DNA of 64,000 nt, taken from the NCBI RefSeq assembly GCF_014850955.1, contig NZ_JACXSS010000001.1, positions 3,782,001 through 3,846,000 of the forward strand, read 5' to 3'. The translations under genes were made by a program, and so were the position numbers. This document shows, piece by piece, positions 19,709 to 29,145 of this stretch; position 1 is the stretch's first letter; each line of letters begins with the position of its first letter. The notes beneath the pieces are model-generated. The model was not told the DNA's origin, made no database searches, and saw nothing but the letters and a program-made list of their open reading frames with translations. The DNA comes from Methylomonas albis (GTDB lineage: Bacteria; Pseudomonadota; Gammaproteobacteria; Methylococcales; Methylomonadaceae).

Positions 19709-20407
19709 GTGACCAAATTCTTCCGCTTCCCCCATACTCCGCACCTTGCTTGGCTGGGTGAAGATGCACCACGCAATGACAAGGTGTTGTCCCCCACTGA
19801 GGTTAAATCATTGCTTGCAGGTGTAGTCACGGTCGAAGAGAAGCTGGATGGCGCCAATCTGGGGTTGTCGCTTGATGGCGACGGTCAACTGCAAGCGCAA
19901 AATCGGGGCCAGTATCGCGCTAAGCCTCATGCGGGCCAGTTTACGCGCTTGCCCGCGTGGCTAACACAACATAGCGAGGCATTGCACGCGGTGCTAAAAC
20001 CGCACTTGATCTTATTTGGCGAGTGGTGTGCGGCGCGCCATTCGCTAGACTATACTGCGTTGCCGGATTGGTTACTGCTGTTTGATGTGTATGACAACAG
20101 CGCTGGCCGATTCTGGAGCTCCTCGCACCGTAATAAGTGGGCAAACGAAGCCGGTTTGGTAACAGTGCCGCAAGTGTTTCATGGTAAGACCTCGATTTCC
20201 GCACTGAAACGGCTAGTCGTGGCCGCCTCCAGTAATTATCGACCTGGCCCCCTGGAAGGGCTGGTGATTCGCCGTGAATCGTCAGAATGGTGTGAAGCTC
20301 GCGCCAAGTTGGTACGAGCTGACTTTACCCAGACCATCGACACGCACTGGCGAAAGCGCTTGATTGAATGGAACCTCATTGATTATTCTCCAGAACCTGT
20401 GGAATGA
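19709..20407 (+). CDS. RNA/DNA-ligase-fold nucleotidyltransferase
   Basis: A 232-aa covalent nucleotidyltransferase. Motif I is EEKLDGAN with the adenylylated Lys45; then NRGQY (motif Ia region), LFGEWC and LLLFDVYD (motifs III/IIIa), LEGLVIRRE (motif IV), and AKLVRADF with Lys200 (motif V). These are the ATP-dependent ligase motifs; the set and short length are closer to RNA ligases than to DNA ligases, and no OB domain is evident. It starts at GTG 19709, 3 nt after the PIN-like gene. A role in sealing RNA cut by the partner, or in RNA repair, is inference from context. Confidence 0.82.
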   Translation: MTKFFRFPHTPHLAWLGEDAPRNDKVLSPTEVKSLLAGVVTVEEKLDGANLGLSLDGDGQLQAQNRGQYRAKPHAGQFTRLPAWLTQHSEALHAVLKPHLILFGEWCAARHSLDYTALPDWLLLFDVYDNSAGRFWSSSHRNKWANEAGLVTVPQVFHGKTSISALKRLVVAASSNYRPGPLEGLVIRRESSEWCEARAKLVRADFTQTIDTHWRKRLIEWNLIDYSPEPVE

Positions 20408-20527
20408 ATGCGCTAAAACGCACCGACAACGATAGTGGGTCCGACTGGCTGGCAGTACTCTGCCGAATTTGAACTTACAAAATCGAAACACAGCGCCTTT
20501 CATCTTTCACAATCGCCTATGCGGTAG

Positions 20528-20725
20528 CCACTAGGGCCGAACAATGAAGTTAAAGGCGTCGCCCCGGTGTTGAACGAAATAACTGTAAAGCTAGCCGAGA
20601 ATCCGTCTGCGGGTACGGATAGTAAAACTCCCGTTTTCGCAGGAATGGCCGTCAGCAACCTGGTTGATGATAAACCGCCTCTACAACCAACAATCGATTG
20701 CGCTACCTCATTCCGCAGGCTGTGA
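20528..20725 (+). other. Protein-like open stretch, possible gene remnant
   Basis: After an in-frame TAG at 20525, 65 codons stay open, reading PLGPNNEVKGVAPVLNEITV and then KLAENPSAGT. This resembles the boundary of a cadherin-like or VCBS extracellular repeat. No start codon or RBS is seen, and its end overlaps the 3' end of the minus-strand gene at 20708. It may be a decayed fragment of a large adhesin, or chance. Confidence 0.2.
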
Positions 20726-21217
20726 ATGATGGCGATTATGACCGGGTATTTCCGGATTGCCGTGATCCTGCGCTTGGGCGTCGAACCACTCGTGCAGCGC
20801 CTGAACAAATTGCGGGTATTCACTTGAAAAATGAATTTGTCCGCCATTATCCAAAGCTTGATATTTAACTTTAATATCGTCGGTTTTTGCCATTTTTAAC
20901 TGGGCAAGCCCCGGCATTTCAGCACCGTGCAGACGCTCCGTGACCGAATAATCGCCTGCTTGGTATTGTTCGGCCCTTTTTTGCAAATGCGCCTGGATCA
21001 ATTTTATTTGCGAGGCATTTTCCGCTAATTTGATTACCACATGCTGGACGCCGCCGTGAACTGTTTTGGTGAAGGTTTGTAGCGTCCCTTGCACTGCAAA
21101 GGGCACCACTTTCTGCAATTGCTCGGGACTAATGGACGTAACCGGTGCTTCCTCAATGGCCTGCACGGCGATAAGGCACTGCAGCAGGCCTAATACTATT
21201 AGTAGATAATGTTTCAT
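20708..21217 (-). CDS. Hypothetical periplasmic protein (169 aa)
   Basis: Start set at ATG 21217, where MKHYLLIVLGLLQCLIAVQA gives a signal peptide with cleavage after AVQA; a start ten codons earlier would spoil it. The mature protein contains HGGVQHVVIKLAENASQIKL and helical text QAHLQKRAEQYQAGDYS. An LDNGGQIHFSSEYPQFVQAL segment then suggests a strand-strand-helix ending. I recognise no family. The C-terminal tail is His/Gln-rich. It precedes the GGDEF gene's 3' side on the same strand but with its own RBS-weak leader. Confidence 0.7.
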   Translation of the reverse strand: MKHYLLIVLGLLQCLIAVQAIEEAPVTSISPEQLQKVVPFAVQGTLQTFTKTVHGGVQHVVIKLAENASQIKLIQAHLQKRAEQYQAGDYSVTERLHGAEMPGLAQLKMAKTDDIKVKYQALDNGGQIHFSSEYPQFVQALHEWFDAQAQDHGNPEIPGHNRHHSQPAE

Positions 21218-21313
21218 AACGATACTCTGCGGTGGGTTAACAGTCACTGTTGTTTAGCTTAGTAATTCACAGGCGTAGCTCTGCTACAAACACTATTCGT
21301 TTTCGCAAAATCC

Positions 21314-23152
21314 TTAAGCGTCCCATTTGGCGACTTGATTAAGGCGCTCGACATTGTCGGGTATAAAGACATGTACCTGGTTACGGCCTTTTTTCTTGGC
21401 GCTGTAACACGCGGCGTCTGCATTATTTAAAAATTCGCCGACATCCCGAACGCTACAGGTCACTGCGGCCACCCCGATACTTGCACTAACCGAAAAGTCG
21501 GCATCCCCCCAGTTAAACTTGAAGTTACGCAGGCTGTCGCACAGTTCATGGGCGATGTTTCGCGCTTGATCAAGTGTGGTGTGTTCCAGCAATAATGCGA
21601 ATTCGTCGCCACCCAGCCTAGCCAGGGTATCGCGTTGACGCAGTTTGGAGCTCAACACGGCACCTAGCTTTCGTAGTAATTCGTCCCCAGCCGCGTGTCC
21701 ACAGGTATCGTTGACATGCTTGAAATGATCTAAATCCAGATAACAGACCGCATGTTGAAAATAGCCGGGGCGGGCGCTGGCCAGCACTCTGGCCACGCGT
21801 TGCTCGAACGCTGTCCGATTGACAAGCCCGGTCAGAGGATCATGACTGGCCTGATAGGCCAAACTCTGAATTTTGGCGTGAGATGCCGACATGTCCCAAA
21901 ACACCAACACCACACTGTCGACCAGCCCATCCAATGCGACAGGATAAAATGAATATTCAACCGGAAAAGAATGGCCGTCCTTGCGCTTAAAATTAGCAGT
22001 ACTGCGCTGCGGAATTATCTCGCGGCCGAGGTTAGGCGCTCCAAAAGCTGCCAGCGCTAATGCTAAATCGTCTGTATCGGATGGACCTATCATGGAAACG
22101 ATGTCGTTCCCCAGAGCATCTTTTTCGGCGTATTCCAACATGTCGAGTGCGGCCCGGTTGACGAAGCTGCAGCAGCCGTTCGCATCAAGACCAACGATAC
22201 CTTCGCCTGCCGAGTCAAGCAGCAGGCGGAAACGCCTCTCGCTGTTCCGTACTGCGGTATTTGCTTGCTTCAGCTTGACCAAGGTCGCGTCAAGACTCGC
22301 ATTGGCGGACTTGAGGATCGCGCATTGTTTTTCCAGTTGCTCCGTGCGCTTACACACCAGCTCTTCGAGGCGTTGCCGGTAATAACTTAGCTCCTGCTCG
22401 GTTTCTTTGTCTTTGGTAATATCGACCAAGACACCTTGCAGAAACAAACTTTCACCCGCGTCATTACGCACCACATTGGCTTCGTCCAGAAACCAGCGGC
22501 AATGTCCGTCATTTTTGGTTAAGCGGTATTCGCATCGCAAAGGGACATGATGCTCATAGGTATAGGCATAGGCTTCTATGGTCACGGCCAAATCGTCCGG
22601 ATGGACGCGTTTAAGCAAACCTTGCGGATCATCAAGCCAATCTTTCTCTGAAAAACCCAGTTGAGAAATCTGCGGGCTGACATACAAAAGCTTTACCAGT
22701 GTTTCTAGCGAGGCGATATAGGTGATGACCGGCATTTGTTCAACCAAGGTTCGGTACTTTGCCTCCGCCTCACGCAGTTGACCCAAGGCTTCGGTCTTCT
22801 CCAGCATTATTTGCTGCTCACGCTGTTCACGCAGCGCTTCGCCTGACAATTCGGCGTTCGCAGGGTTGATCGCAGGGCTAATGTCGTTCTTCAGTTTGGC
22901 CGGCAAGGATAGTGTATCCTCCAATTCTGTCCGCATAAGGGTAGGCAATGTCCGTGTTCTGCTATGTTTCCCCGGTTTGGTGACACACCCGGCATCGTTC
23001 ATTTCCGGCAGATACAGGTCTAACATTGGACACTCAGGTTGACGGGCACCGGCATGTTTAAGAGCATAACGATCAGCTTCTCCTTCGAAAAACTCCAAAT
23101 CATCATCCATAAATAGAAAACAGCGATTGGATTTCGTAGATGCAGTATTCAT
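21314..23152 (-). CDS. PAS-PAS-GGDEF diguanylate cyclase
   Basis: A soluble c-di-GMP synthase of 612 aa. A PAS domain with PAC is at about residues 130-260 (YRTLVEQMPVITYIASLE, ending LQGVLVDITKDKE). A coiled coil follows (~265-310), then a second PAS (~310-440, FRLLLDSAGEGIVGLDANG). The GGDEF domain (~450-600) starts with HDPLTGLVNRTAFEQRV and has the active loop LARLGGDEFALLLE. No EAL domain or membrane helix is present. The first ~110 residues look like a degraded receiver (FMDDDLEFFEGE, LDLYLPEMNDAG). It lies next to a Crp/Fnr-type regulator on the same strand. Confidence 0.95.
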   Translation of the reverse strand: MNTASTKSNRCFLFMDDDLEFFEGEADRYALKHAGARQPECPMLDLYLPEMNDAGCVTKPGKHSRTRTLPTLMRTELEDTLSLPAKLKNDISPAINPANAELSGEALREQREQQIMLEKTEALGQLREAEAKYRTLVEQMPVITYIASLETLVKLLYVSPQISQLGFSEKDWLDDPQGLLKRVHPDDLAVTIEAYAYTYEHHVPLRCEYRLTKNDGHCRWFLDEANVVRNDAGESLFLQGVLVDITKDKETEQELSYYRQRLEELVCKRTEQLEKQCAILKSANASLDATLVKLKQANTAVRNSERRFRLLLDSAGEGIVGLDANGCCSFVNRAALDMLEYAEKDALGNDIVSMIGPSDTDDLALALAAFGAPNLGREIIPQRSTANFKRKDGHSFPVEYSFYPVALDGLVDSVVLVFWDMSASHAKIQSLAYQASHDPLTGLVNRTAFEQRVARVLASARPGYFQHAVCYLDLDHFKHVNDTCGHAAGDELLRKLGAVLSSKLRQRDTLARLGGDEFALLLEHTTLDQARNIAHELCDSLRNFKFNWGDADFSVSASIGVAAVTCSVRDVGEFLNNADAACYSAKKKGRNQVHVFIPDNVERLNQVAKWDA

Positions 23153-23240
23153 AAATTCGCCTTCTTATCTGTAACTGGGGTTCAATCGCCGGAATAACCA
23201 GACAAAGCTGCAGGGTGAGTGTCACAGCCGGTTGGTTTTA

Positions 23241-24053
23241 TCAACCAAACGCGAAGCGCCTCCTTGTATCTTTGACATACCCATTAGTAGTGATTGCGGT
23301 AATCGGTTTTGAAAACGGCGACGGATAAGCGCGCATAGCAAGTAAACGATCAAACTCGGTTTTAATGACTTGGTAACACTCGCAACTTTGCGCTTCCAGG
23401 CCGGCGCGCTCCAGCACGCTGATGTGTCCACGGTAATAACGAATCAAACCGGCTTGCTGTAATTTCCCAGCAGCCTCGGTGATGCCTTCGCGACGTACGC
23501 CCAACATGGTGGCGATTGATTGTTGAGTTATCGCTATCTCGCTAGCGCTCTGCCGGTCTAGGATCATCAGCAACCAACGACAGAGTTGCTGTTCAATTGA
23601 ATGATGCCTGCTGCAGGCTGCTATTTGCGCCATATACGTCATCAAGGTCTGGGTATAGCGAAGTAAAATGCCATGTAGCGCCCCACTATGCAGTCCACCT
23701 ATGCGGTTGATTTCCTCCTCGAATCGACTCCTGCGCAACCGATAGGCATAGCCTGGTATCACGACCACAGATTGATGGGGCATGGTTTCGACCCCCATGT
23801 ACAACCCGATGCCCAGCATGCCTTCGTTGCCGATCAACCCCAATTCACTAAAAGCGCCATTCTCCGTATAGTTAAGCTTGCATATCACGCCGGTGATGGG
23901 GAAATAGACATAGCGTAATGCCACCTCCGGTTCGCTCAGGACATCACCGCCGCACAGCTCAACCCGTTCCAACAGGTTTGAAATATACGCAAAATTATGT
24001 TCTGGCAGCATGGCTAGAAGCTGGTTTTGTCTTGGATCGTCCATTTCACTCAT
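23241..24053 (-). CDS. Crp/Fnr family transcriptional regulator
   Basis: A 270-aa regulator. The cNMP-binding-fold half (~20-140) includes YVYFPITGVICKLNYTENG and ELGLIGNEGMLGIGLYMG, which fits the group that lacks both Fe-S cysteines and the classic cAMP site. The helix-turn-helix (~180-215) reads AITQQSIATMLGVRREGITEA. The tail past ~235 is low in structure and possibly extended. It sits 88 nt upstream of the GGDEF gene on the same strand. Similar regulators in other bacteria often carry the motif PLIGNEG; the ligand here is unknown. Confidence 0.9.
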   Translation of the reverse strand: MSEMDDPRQNQLLAMLPEHNFAYISNLLERVELCGGDVLSEPEVALRYVYFPITGVICKLNYTENGAFSELGLIGNEGMLGIGLYMGVETMPHQSVVVIPGYAYRLRRSRFEEEINRIGGLHSGALHGILLRYTQTLMTYMAQIAACSRHHSIEQQLCRWLLMILDRQSASEIAITQQSIATMLGVRREGITEAAGKLQQAGLIRYYRGHISVLERAGLEAQSCECYQVIKTEFDRLLAMRAYPSPFSKPITAITTNGYVKDTRRRFAFG

Positions 24054-24528
24054 CAGTTATTTTTGGATTGTTGGGTAACAGTTGAATCACGTTTTCAGTT
24101 GGCTAAAACGGTAAAACCTACAAGTTTGGTACTTTTTAACACAGCCGCTATTAGCTAAAAATACGTGCTGCTACTTAGGCAAAAGTATGATTAGTAAGCT
24201 TTTAGGCAAGGCGACAGCCTATTCGGTTGGATCTCATGCTTATCAGTGCCAACCCGAGCGCTTCACGTTGCCCATTGATATGCGTTAAACAGCAAAAGCC
24301 TGACTGCATTGCAGATTAATTTGACAGGGTTATTTTTTCGCCAGCATACTTTTGGCGAACAGGGGACGGGATACCAGGTGTTAAAAACCCGTTGCTGAAT
24401 GCAACTTTTGCCAGCTTTGCTAGAACAGAGCTTCCCGGCTACCCAAATCCAAACCATTCGGCTTGGTTTGCGCACATCCAAGAAAAGCCTAAAACTGTCT
24501 CAATTCTGTCCAAAATGGAAGATGTCCG
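24054..24528. other. Divergent intergenic region, 475 bp
   Basis: It lies between the divergent Crp/Fnr-type gene and the PAS kinase. No ORF is convincing. One imperfectly spaced hairpin TTCGCCA / TGGCGAA is at 24337-24359, preceded by TTTTTT on the plus strand, so it does not read as a terminator in either direction. It could be an operator. A TTGACA-like TTGACAGGG is at 24321. Confidence 0.4.
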
Positions 24529-27500
24529 ATGACTGACGAGCGTTACAAGTCTGCATACACTGAAAGCCCTTTTCGACAACAAGCCGAGAAAACTTTGCAT
24601 GAACTGCAAATACGTCAGATTGAATTGGAAATCCAAAATGAAGCATTAAGACAGGCGCAACAAGCCATTCAAGCGTCGCGAGATCACTTCCAGCATCTTT
24701 ATGATTGCGCCCCATTCGCTTATCTCACGCTCAATCCGGACCATTTCATATCTGAAATAAACCTTACCGCGGCCAACTTACTTGGTGTTGATAGCCAGTT
24801 CTTAATCGGTCGGCATTTTCCGACCTTGCTTGCCGATCAGAGCCGTGACTTTTGGGAGCGGTATATGCTGCATATTCAGCAGAGCGGCGAAAATCAATCC
24901 TGCGAATTACAACTGCGCCGCAGTGATGACTCATTGTTCCATGCCAAACTCGACTGTCTGCTGCTCGCCGATACGTGCCAGCAGCCGGAATTACGCATCG
25001 CCCTCACCGACATAACCCAACAAAAGCAAGCAGAGCAAACACACTCTGACAGCCGGCAGCTCCTCGCGGGGATTGTAGAATCGGCAATGGATGCCATTAT
25101 CTGCATCGACGCCGATTACCGTATCGTGCTATTCAATGCCGCGGCGGGAAACATGTTCGGCTGTATTACGGATCAAGCCATCGGCACTGCTATCGCAGCT
25201 TATATTCCAGTCGATTTCCGTACTCTGTGTACCGCGCCAGCGCCCGCTGATAATACTGTCCATCAATCGCGTGAGCTTCGCGTAATCACCGGTATGCGTG
25301 CCAACGGCGAGGCGTTCCCCCTAGAAGCCGGCATTTCCGAAATCGGAACCGACGAGCAAATCTTGTACACGCTTATCCTGCGCGATGTGAGCGCGCGTAG
25401 CCATGCGGATAGCCTCCTGCAAGCAGAACGGCATTTGCAGGATCAGCTTTCCAAAGTAGCGGCATCCGTACCGGGGGTTATTTGTTCGTTCCGTTTGGCG
25501 GCGGATGGCTCGACAAGCATGCCGTACGCCAGCCAGGCGCTTGAATCCTTATATGGACTGCCTCCCGCTGCGGTGGCCGACGACTTTAGTCCGGTGTTTG
25601 CAAGAGTCCATCCCGATGATATTGAGCAGATCAATGAAACCATCAATAAATCCGCTCTTAGCCTCGAACCCTGGCAAGCCACCTTCCGCTACCAACATCC
25701 CAGTAAAGGCGAAATATGGATAGAAGGTCATTCCATGCCTATGCTGGAACAGGATGGCGGCATTCTCTGGCATGGTTATCTGCAAGATATTACCGCGCGA
25801 AAACAGGCCGAAACGGTATACCGCGATCAGGATAAAGAACTGCAACTGATCATAGATGCCACGCCCGCGCTTATCGCCTACTTGGATGTTAATTTTAAGT
25901 ACTTGCGCGTAAATGCGAATTACGGACTCTGGTTTGGCATTGCCCCCGAACACGTTATTGGTCGGACGGTGCAGGAAATTATGGGTAATGCGGCCTGGGG
26001 CATCGTCCGGCCGTATCTGGAACGCACACTGGCGGGCGAGCAGGTTAGCTTTGATCAGCAAATCCCGTATGGCGAGGCCAAACCCCGCTGGGTGCACGCG
26101 ACCTATATTCCCAATACTGATGCCGCCGGTACGCTGAAGGGTATTGTGGTACATGTCATCGATATCGAAGAGCGAAAACTATCAGAGCAAAAAATTTCAC
26201 TATTGAACCAACGCTTGCAGCGCCGACTGCAGGAAATGCAGGTTATTTTCAACACTGTGCCTATTGGACTCTCGATCGCCGATGACAACAGCGGGCAGCA
26301 TATTCGTGGAAATTTGGCCAATGAGCAGATGCTCGGCTTACCCCCTACTGCCGAGCTTTCTTTGTCCAACGAGAACCCGCCGCCCATAACGGTGCTGTTA
26401 AACGGCTTGCCGCTAGCCGCAGATGATCTGCCTATACAGCGCGCATGTCGTGGAGAAGTAGTGAGCGATGAACGTCTGGATATCGTCCGCACGGACGGTA
26501 AAGTGATCACCGTCGTGTCGAATGCCTCACCCTTGCTGGACGATGCCGGTCGGCCTCGTGGGGCCGTGGGTGCATTCCTGGACATTACGCCGCTCAAAGT
26601 GGCGGACGACGCCCTGCGTCGTAGCGAGGCATTCGTACGTTGCATTCTGAATTCGCTACCCGCCCACGTGGCGGTTCTGGATGAACTAGGCGTGGTAACT
26701 ACCGTTAACGCACCTTGGGATAGCTTTGCCATCGAGAATGGCGGTTCGCCCAGCCAACTATCGGAGGGCGCCAATTACCTTGAGGTTTGTCGTCGCTCGG
26801 CGGCGACCGGCGACCGGGATGCGCATAAAGCCTTGGCAGGTCTCGAAGCCTTAATAGCGGGACATCAACAGGAGTTTATGCTGGAATATCCGTGTCACAC
26901 CAAGCTTGGCGAACTCTGGTTTATGATGCATGCCAAGCGCATTACCCAAGGTTTGCAAGGCATGATTATCACCCATGTAGACATTACCGAACTGAAGCGT
27001 ACCCATGCTGAACTGCAACACACTGAAACCCGCCTGGCGTTGATCATCGGCGAAGTGAATGCCGGTTATTGGGATTGGGATTTAGTGTCTCAAACATTAT
27101 TTCTCTCGCCGGAATGGAAGCGACAAATCGGTTTTGACGACCAAGAGTTGCTTAACCAATGGGAAGAATGGGAATCCCGCTTGCATCCCGATGATCGGGC
27201 CATGGTCTTGGCAAGCACCGAGGACTATCTGTCCGGGCATCTGCCAACCTACGAACTGGAATTCCGCTTGCGTCACAAGAATGGCTCGTATCGTTGGATC
27301 CATGCTCGCGGCAGCCTATTGCATGACAAAAGCAAGCGGCCTTATCGATTGTTAGGCATCAATTTCGACATCACCGACTACAAACTGAACAAAGAATTGA
27401 GCGAACGCCGCAATAAGATGGAGCAGTCTTTTCGGGTATCGCTGGCCACCCAGACGATAGCGGCAATAGCCCACGAACTAAATCAACCCCTGGCCGCCAT

Positions 27501-28125
27501 TTCCTCGTACGCCGATGTGGCGCTGCGCTTGTATCAATCGGACAAACCTGACTCGCAAAAGCTCAGCCATGTGCTGGAAGCTTGTGTTCAACAAGCACAG
27601 CGTGCCGGCGAAGTAATAAGGCAATTATTTAGCCATTTGAATAAAACAGAAGCCATCAGTGAACTGATCGATATTAATTTTTTGGTGCATGAGGCGTGCG
27701 TATTCGTCAAAAACGACAGAACCTTAAGCAGCTTTAAATTAGAACTGGACCTCGCTGCCGACTTGCCGCGGATCACGGTCAATGCACTACAAATTCAAAA
27801 GGTGTTGGTCAATCTGATCTGCAATGCTCTGGAAGCCATGCAGGAACAGGGTAAACACGCGGAAATCCTGCGCATAAAAACCGGTCGCTACCCTGATGAC
27901 CCGGATATGGCTTTAGTGACAGTCTGTGACAGCGGAAAAGGCCTGACGGATGCCATTGCCCTGAAAACCCTGTTTCAACCCTTCTACTCGACCAAACCAG
28001 CCGGACTGGGTATGGGCTTGGCCATTAGCCGCGCCCTGATTCAAGCTCACGGCGGGAATATGTGGGCAGAGCGAAATGTTGGCGATGGCCTAACCATGCT
28101 GTTTATCTTGCCGTTTGCGAAATGA
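24529..28125 (+). CDS. Seven-PAS sensor histidine kinase
   Basis: A cytosolic kinase of 1198 aa without membrane helices. Seven PAS-like domains start near residues 45 (LYDCAPFAYLTLN), 180 (IVESAMDAIICIDADYRI), 310 (VPGVICSFRL), 435 (IIDATPALIAYLDVN), 565 (NTVPIGLSIADD), 700 (ILNSLPAHVAVLDELG) and 840 (GEVNAGYWDWDLVSQ). The kinase core has IAHELNQPLAAISSYADV with phospho-acceptor His982, the N box LVNLICNALEAM, VCDSGKGL and GLGMGLAISRALIQAHGG. This HELNQPL type matches FixL-like kinases. Its stop overlaps the FixJ-type regulator by 4 nt. Ligands (heme, flavin or none) cannot be told from sequence. Confidence 0.95.
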   Translation: MTDERYKSAYTESPFRQQAEKTLHELQIRQIELEIQNEALRQAQQAIQASRDHFQHLYDCAPFAYLTLNPDHFISEINLTAANLLGVDSQFLIGRHFPTLLADQSRDFWERYMLHIQQSGENQSCELQLRRSDDSLFHAKLDCLLLADTCQQPELRIALTDITQQKQAEQTHSDSRQLLAGIVESAMDAIICIDADYRIVLFNAAAGNMFGCITDQAIGTAIAAYIPVDFRTLCTAPAPADNTVHQSRELRVITGMRANGEAFPLEAGISEIGTDEQILYTLILRDVSARSHADSLLQAERHLQDQLSKVAASVPGVICSFRLAADGSTSMPYASQALESLYGLPPAAVADDFSPVFARVHPDDIEQINETINKSALSLEPWQATFRYQHPSKGEIWIEGHSMPMLEQDGGILWHGYLQDITARKQAETVYRDQDKELQLIIDATPALIAYLDVNFKYLRVNANYGLWFGIAPEHVIGRTVQEIMGNAAWGIVRPYLERTLAGEQVSFDQQIPYGEAKPRWVHATYIPNTDAAGTLKGIVVHVIDIEERKLSEQKISLLNQRLQRRLQEMQVIFNTVPIGLSIADDNSGQHIRGNLANEQMLGLPPTAELSLSNENPPPITVLLNGLPLAADDLPIQRACRGEVVSDERLDIVRTDGKVITVVSNASPLLDDAGRPRGAVGAFLDITPLKVADDALRRSEAFVRCILNSLPAHVAVLDELGVVTTVNAPWDSFAIENGGSPSQLSEGANYLEVCRRSAATGDRDAHKALAGLEALIAGHQQEFMLEYPCHTKLGELWFMMHAKRITQGLQGMIITHVDITELKRTHAELQHTETRLALIIGEVNAGYWDWDLVSQTLFLSPEWKRQIGFDDQELLNQWEEWESRLHPDDRAMVLASTEDYLSGHLPTYELEFRLRHKNGSYRWIHARGSLLHDKSKRPYRLLGINFDITDYKLNKELSERRNKMEQSFRVSLATQTIAAIAHELNQPLAAISSYADVALRLYQSDKPDSQKLSHVLEACVQQAQRAGEVIRQLFSHLNKTEAISELIDINFLVHEACVFVKNDRTLSSFKLELDLAADLPRITVNALQIQKVLVNLICNALEAMQEQGKHAEILRIKTGRYPDDPDMALVTVCDSGKGLTDAIALKTLFQPFYSTKPAGLGMGLAISRALIQAHGGNMWAERNVGDGLTMLFILPFAK

Positions 28126-28733
28126 GTACTCAACCCTGCGTGTTTGTGGTGGATGACGATGATGCAGTCCGCGATAGCCTGGGCTTGGTGTTTGAAATAG
28201 CCGGCCTTGCGTACCAAACATTTGCCAGCGCTGAATCCTTTCTGGAAAGCTATTGCCCTGGCCAGCCTGGCTGTCTGGTGCTAGATGTCAACATGCCGGG
28301 TCTGGATGGTCACGAACTGCAAGCCGAACTCAACTGCCGCCACATCCGGCTACCCATTATTTTTCTGACCGCATATGGCGATATTCCAATGACTGTTCGA
28401 GCCATGAAGGCCGGAGCTGTCGACTTTCTGACCAAGCCGGTGAGCACGGCACTGTTGATCGAACGGGTGCAAGCAGCGTTGCAGCAGCTTGAAATCAACA
28501 CTCTCGCGCAAGCAATGCAGGGGCAAGCAGCATGTGACCGGCTAAATGGCCTGACTTCACGCGAACTGGAGATCATGGGTATGGTAGTGGCCGGCCTTGC
28601 CAATAAAGAAATAGCGCGGCGCTTGGGCATTAGTCACCGTACTGTTGAAATTCATCGCGCCAGGGTAATGGAAAAAACCGGGGCCACCAATCTACTGGAA
28701 CTCGTCCGCGTCTATGAAGCCTGCCGACAGTGA
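28122..28733 (+). CDS. FixJ-type response regulator
   Basis: A 203-aa two-domain regulator. The receiver (1-120) has the acidic VVDDDDAVRDSL, phospho-acceptor Asp55 in LDVNMPG, and Lys in FLTKPV. The LuxR-type HTH (~140-200) reads LTSRELEIMGMVVAGLANKE then RTVEIHRARVMEK. The start is ATG 28122 (MSTQPCVFVVDDDD), overlapping the kinase stop as ATGA; the longer frame from 28062 lies inside the kinase. The pair is surely a cognate two-component system. Confidence 0.96.
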   Translation: MSTQPCVFVVDDDDAVRDSLGLVFEIAGLAYQTFASAESFLESYCPGQPGCLVLDVNMPGLDGHELQAELNCRHIRLPIIFLTAYGDIPMTVRAMKAGAVDFLTKPVSTALLIERVQAALQQLEINTLAQAMQGQAACDRLNGLTSRELEIMGMVVAGLANKEIARRLGISHRTVEIHRARVMEKTGATNLLELVRVYEACRQ

Positions 28734-28950
28734 GTTTATCTATTCCATTAACCCGGCCCTTCACTATCCTTGTTCCCACTCAGGCTGGAGTTCAATAGCC
28801 ATAAATAGCCCCAAATGCACGCTATTAATAGACCTGATGAATATTACTAATTTAACAAATCCTGTTTTTTGACTTACCGTATGCCAACGTCAAGTAAAAC
28901 CCCATATACAAGACCCGTTAGCAATACCAAATCCGAAAATAGGTGTAACG

Positions 28951-29145
28951 ATGGCTAGAGAAAAACTTACTACTGCTCAAAAAAATCTGCTGAATAAATG
29001 CCCTAAGGAATGGGCTATCTTACCGGTTGGGTCCACTAATAAAACATTGATTGCGCTGATGAAAAAAGGCTTGGTCGATTCGCGGCTATTAATCAATACA
29101 TTGTTTCCGGAGCTCTCCAGATGCGAATGGCGCATAGCGCCATAG
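28951..29145 (+). CDS. Small hypothetical protein (64 aa), possibly truncated
   Basis: ATG 28951 with AGGTG upstream starts MAREKLTTAQKNLLNKCPKE. The first ~48 residues look like a normal small helical protein (ALMKKGLVDSRL). The last ~16 (FPELSRCEWRIAP) have different composition and run into a palindrome at 29127-29143 that contains the end of the frame. So the original 3' end may have been replaced. No family recognised. Confidence 0.45.
   Translation: MAREKLTTAQKNLLNKCPKEWAILPVGSTNKTLIALMKKGLVDSRLLINTLFPELSRCEWRIAP
29127..29143. repeat. Short perfect palindrome
   Basis: ATGGCGC-ATA-GCGCCAT, a 7-bp stem with a 3-nt loop, at the end of the small ORF. It has no T-run. It could mark a breakpoint or a repeat unit. 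Confidence 0.4.

Noticed and set aside
24337-24359. TTCGCCA/TGGCGAA hairpin considered as terminator
   Set aside because: The T-run precedes the stem instead of following it on the plus strand, and the minus strand has an A-run.
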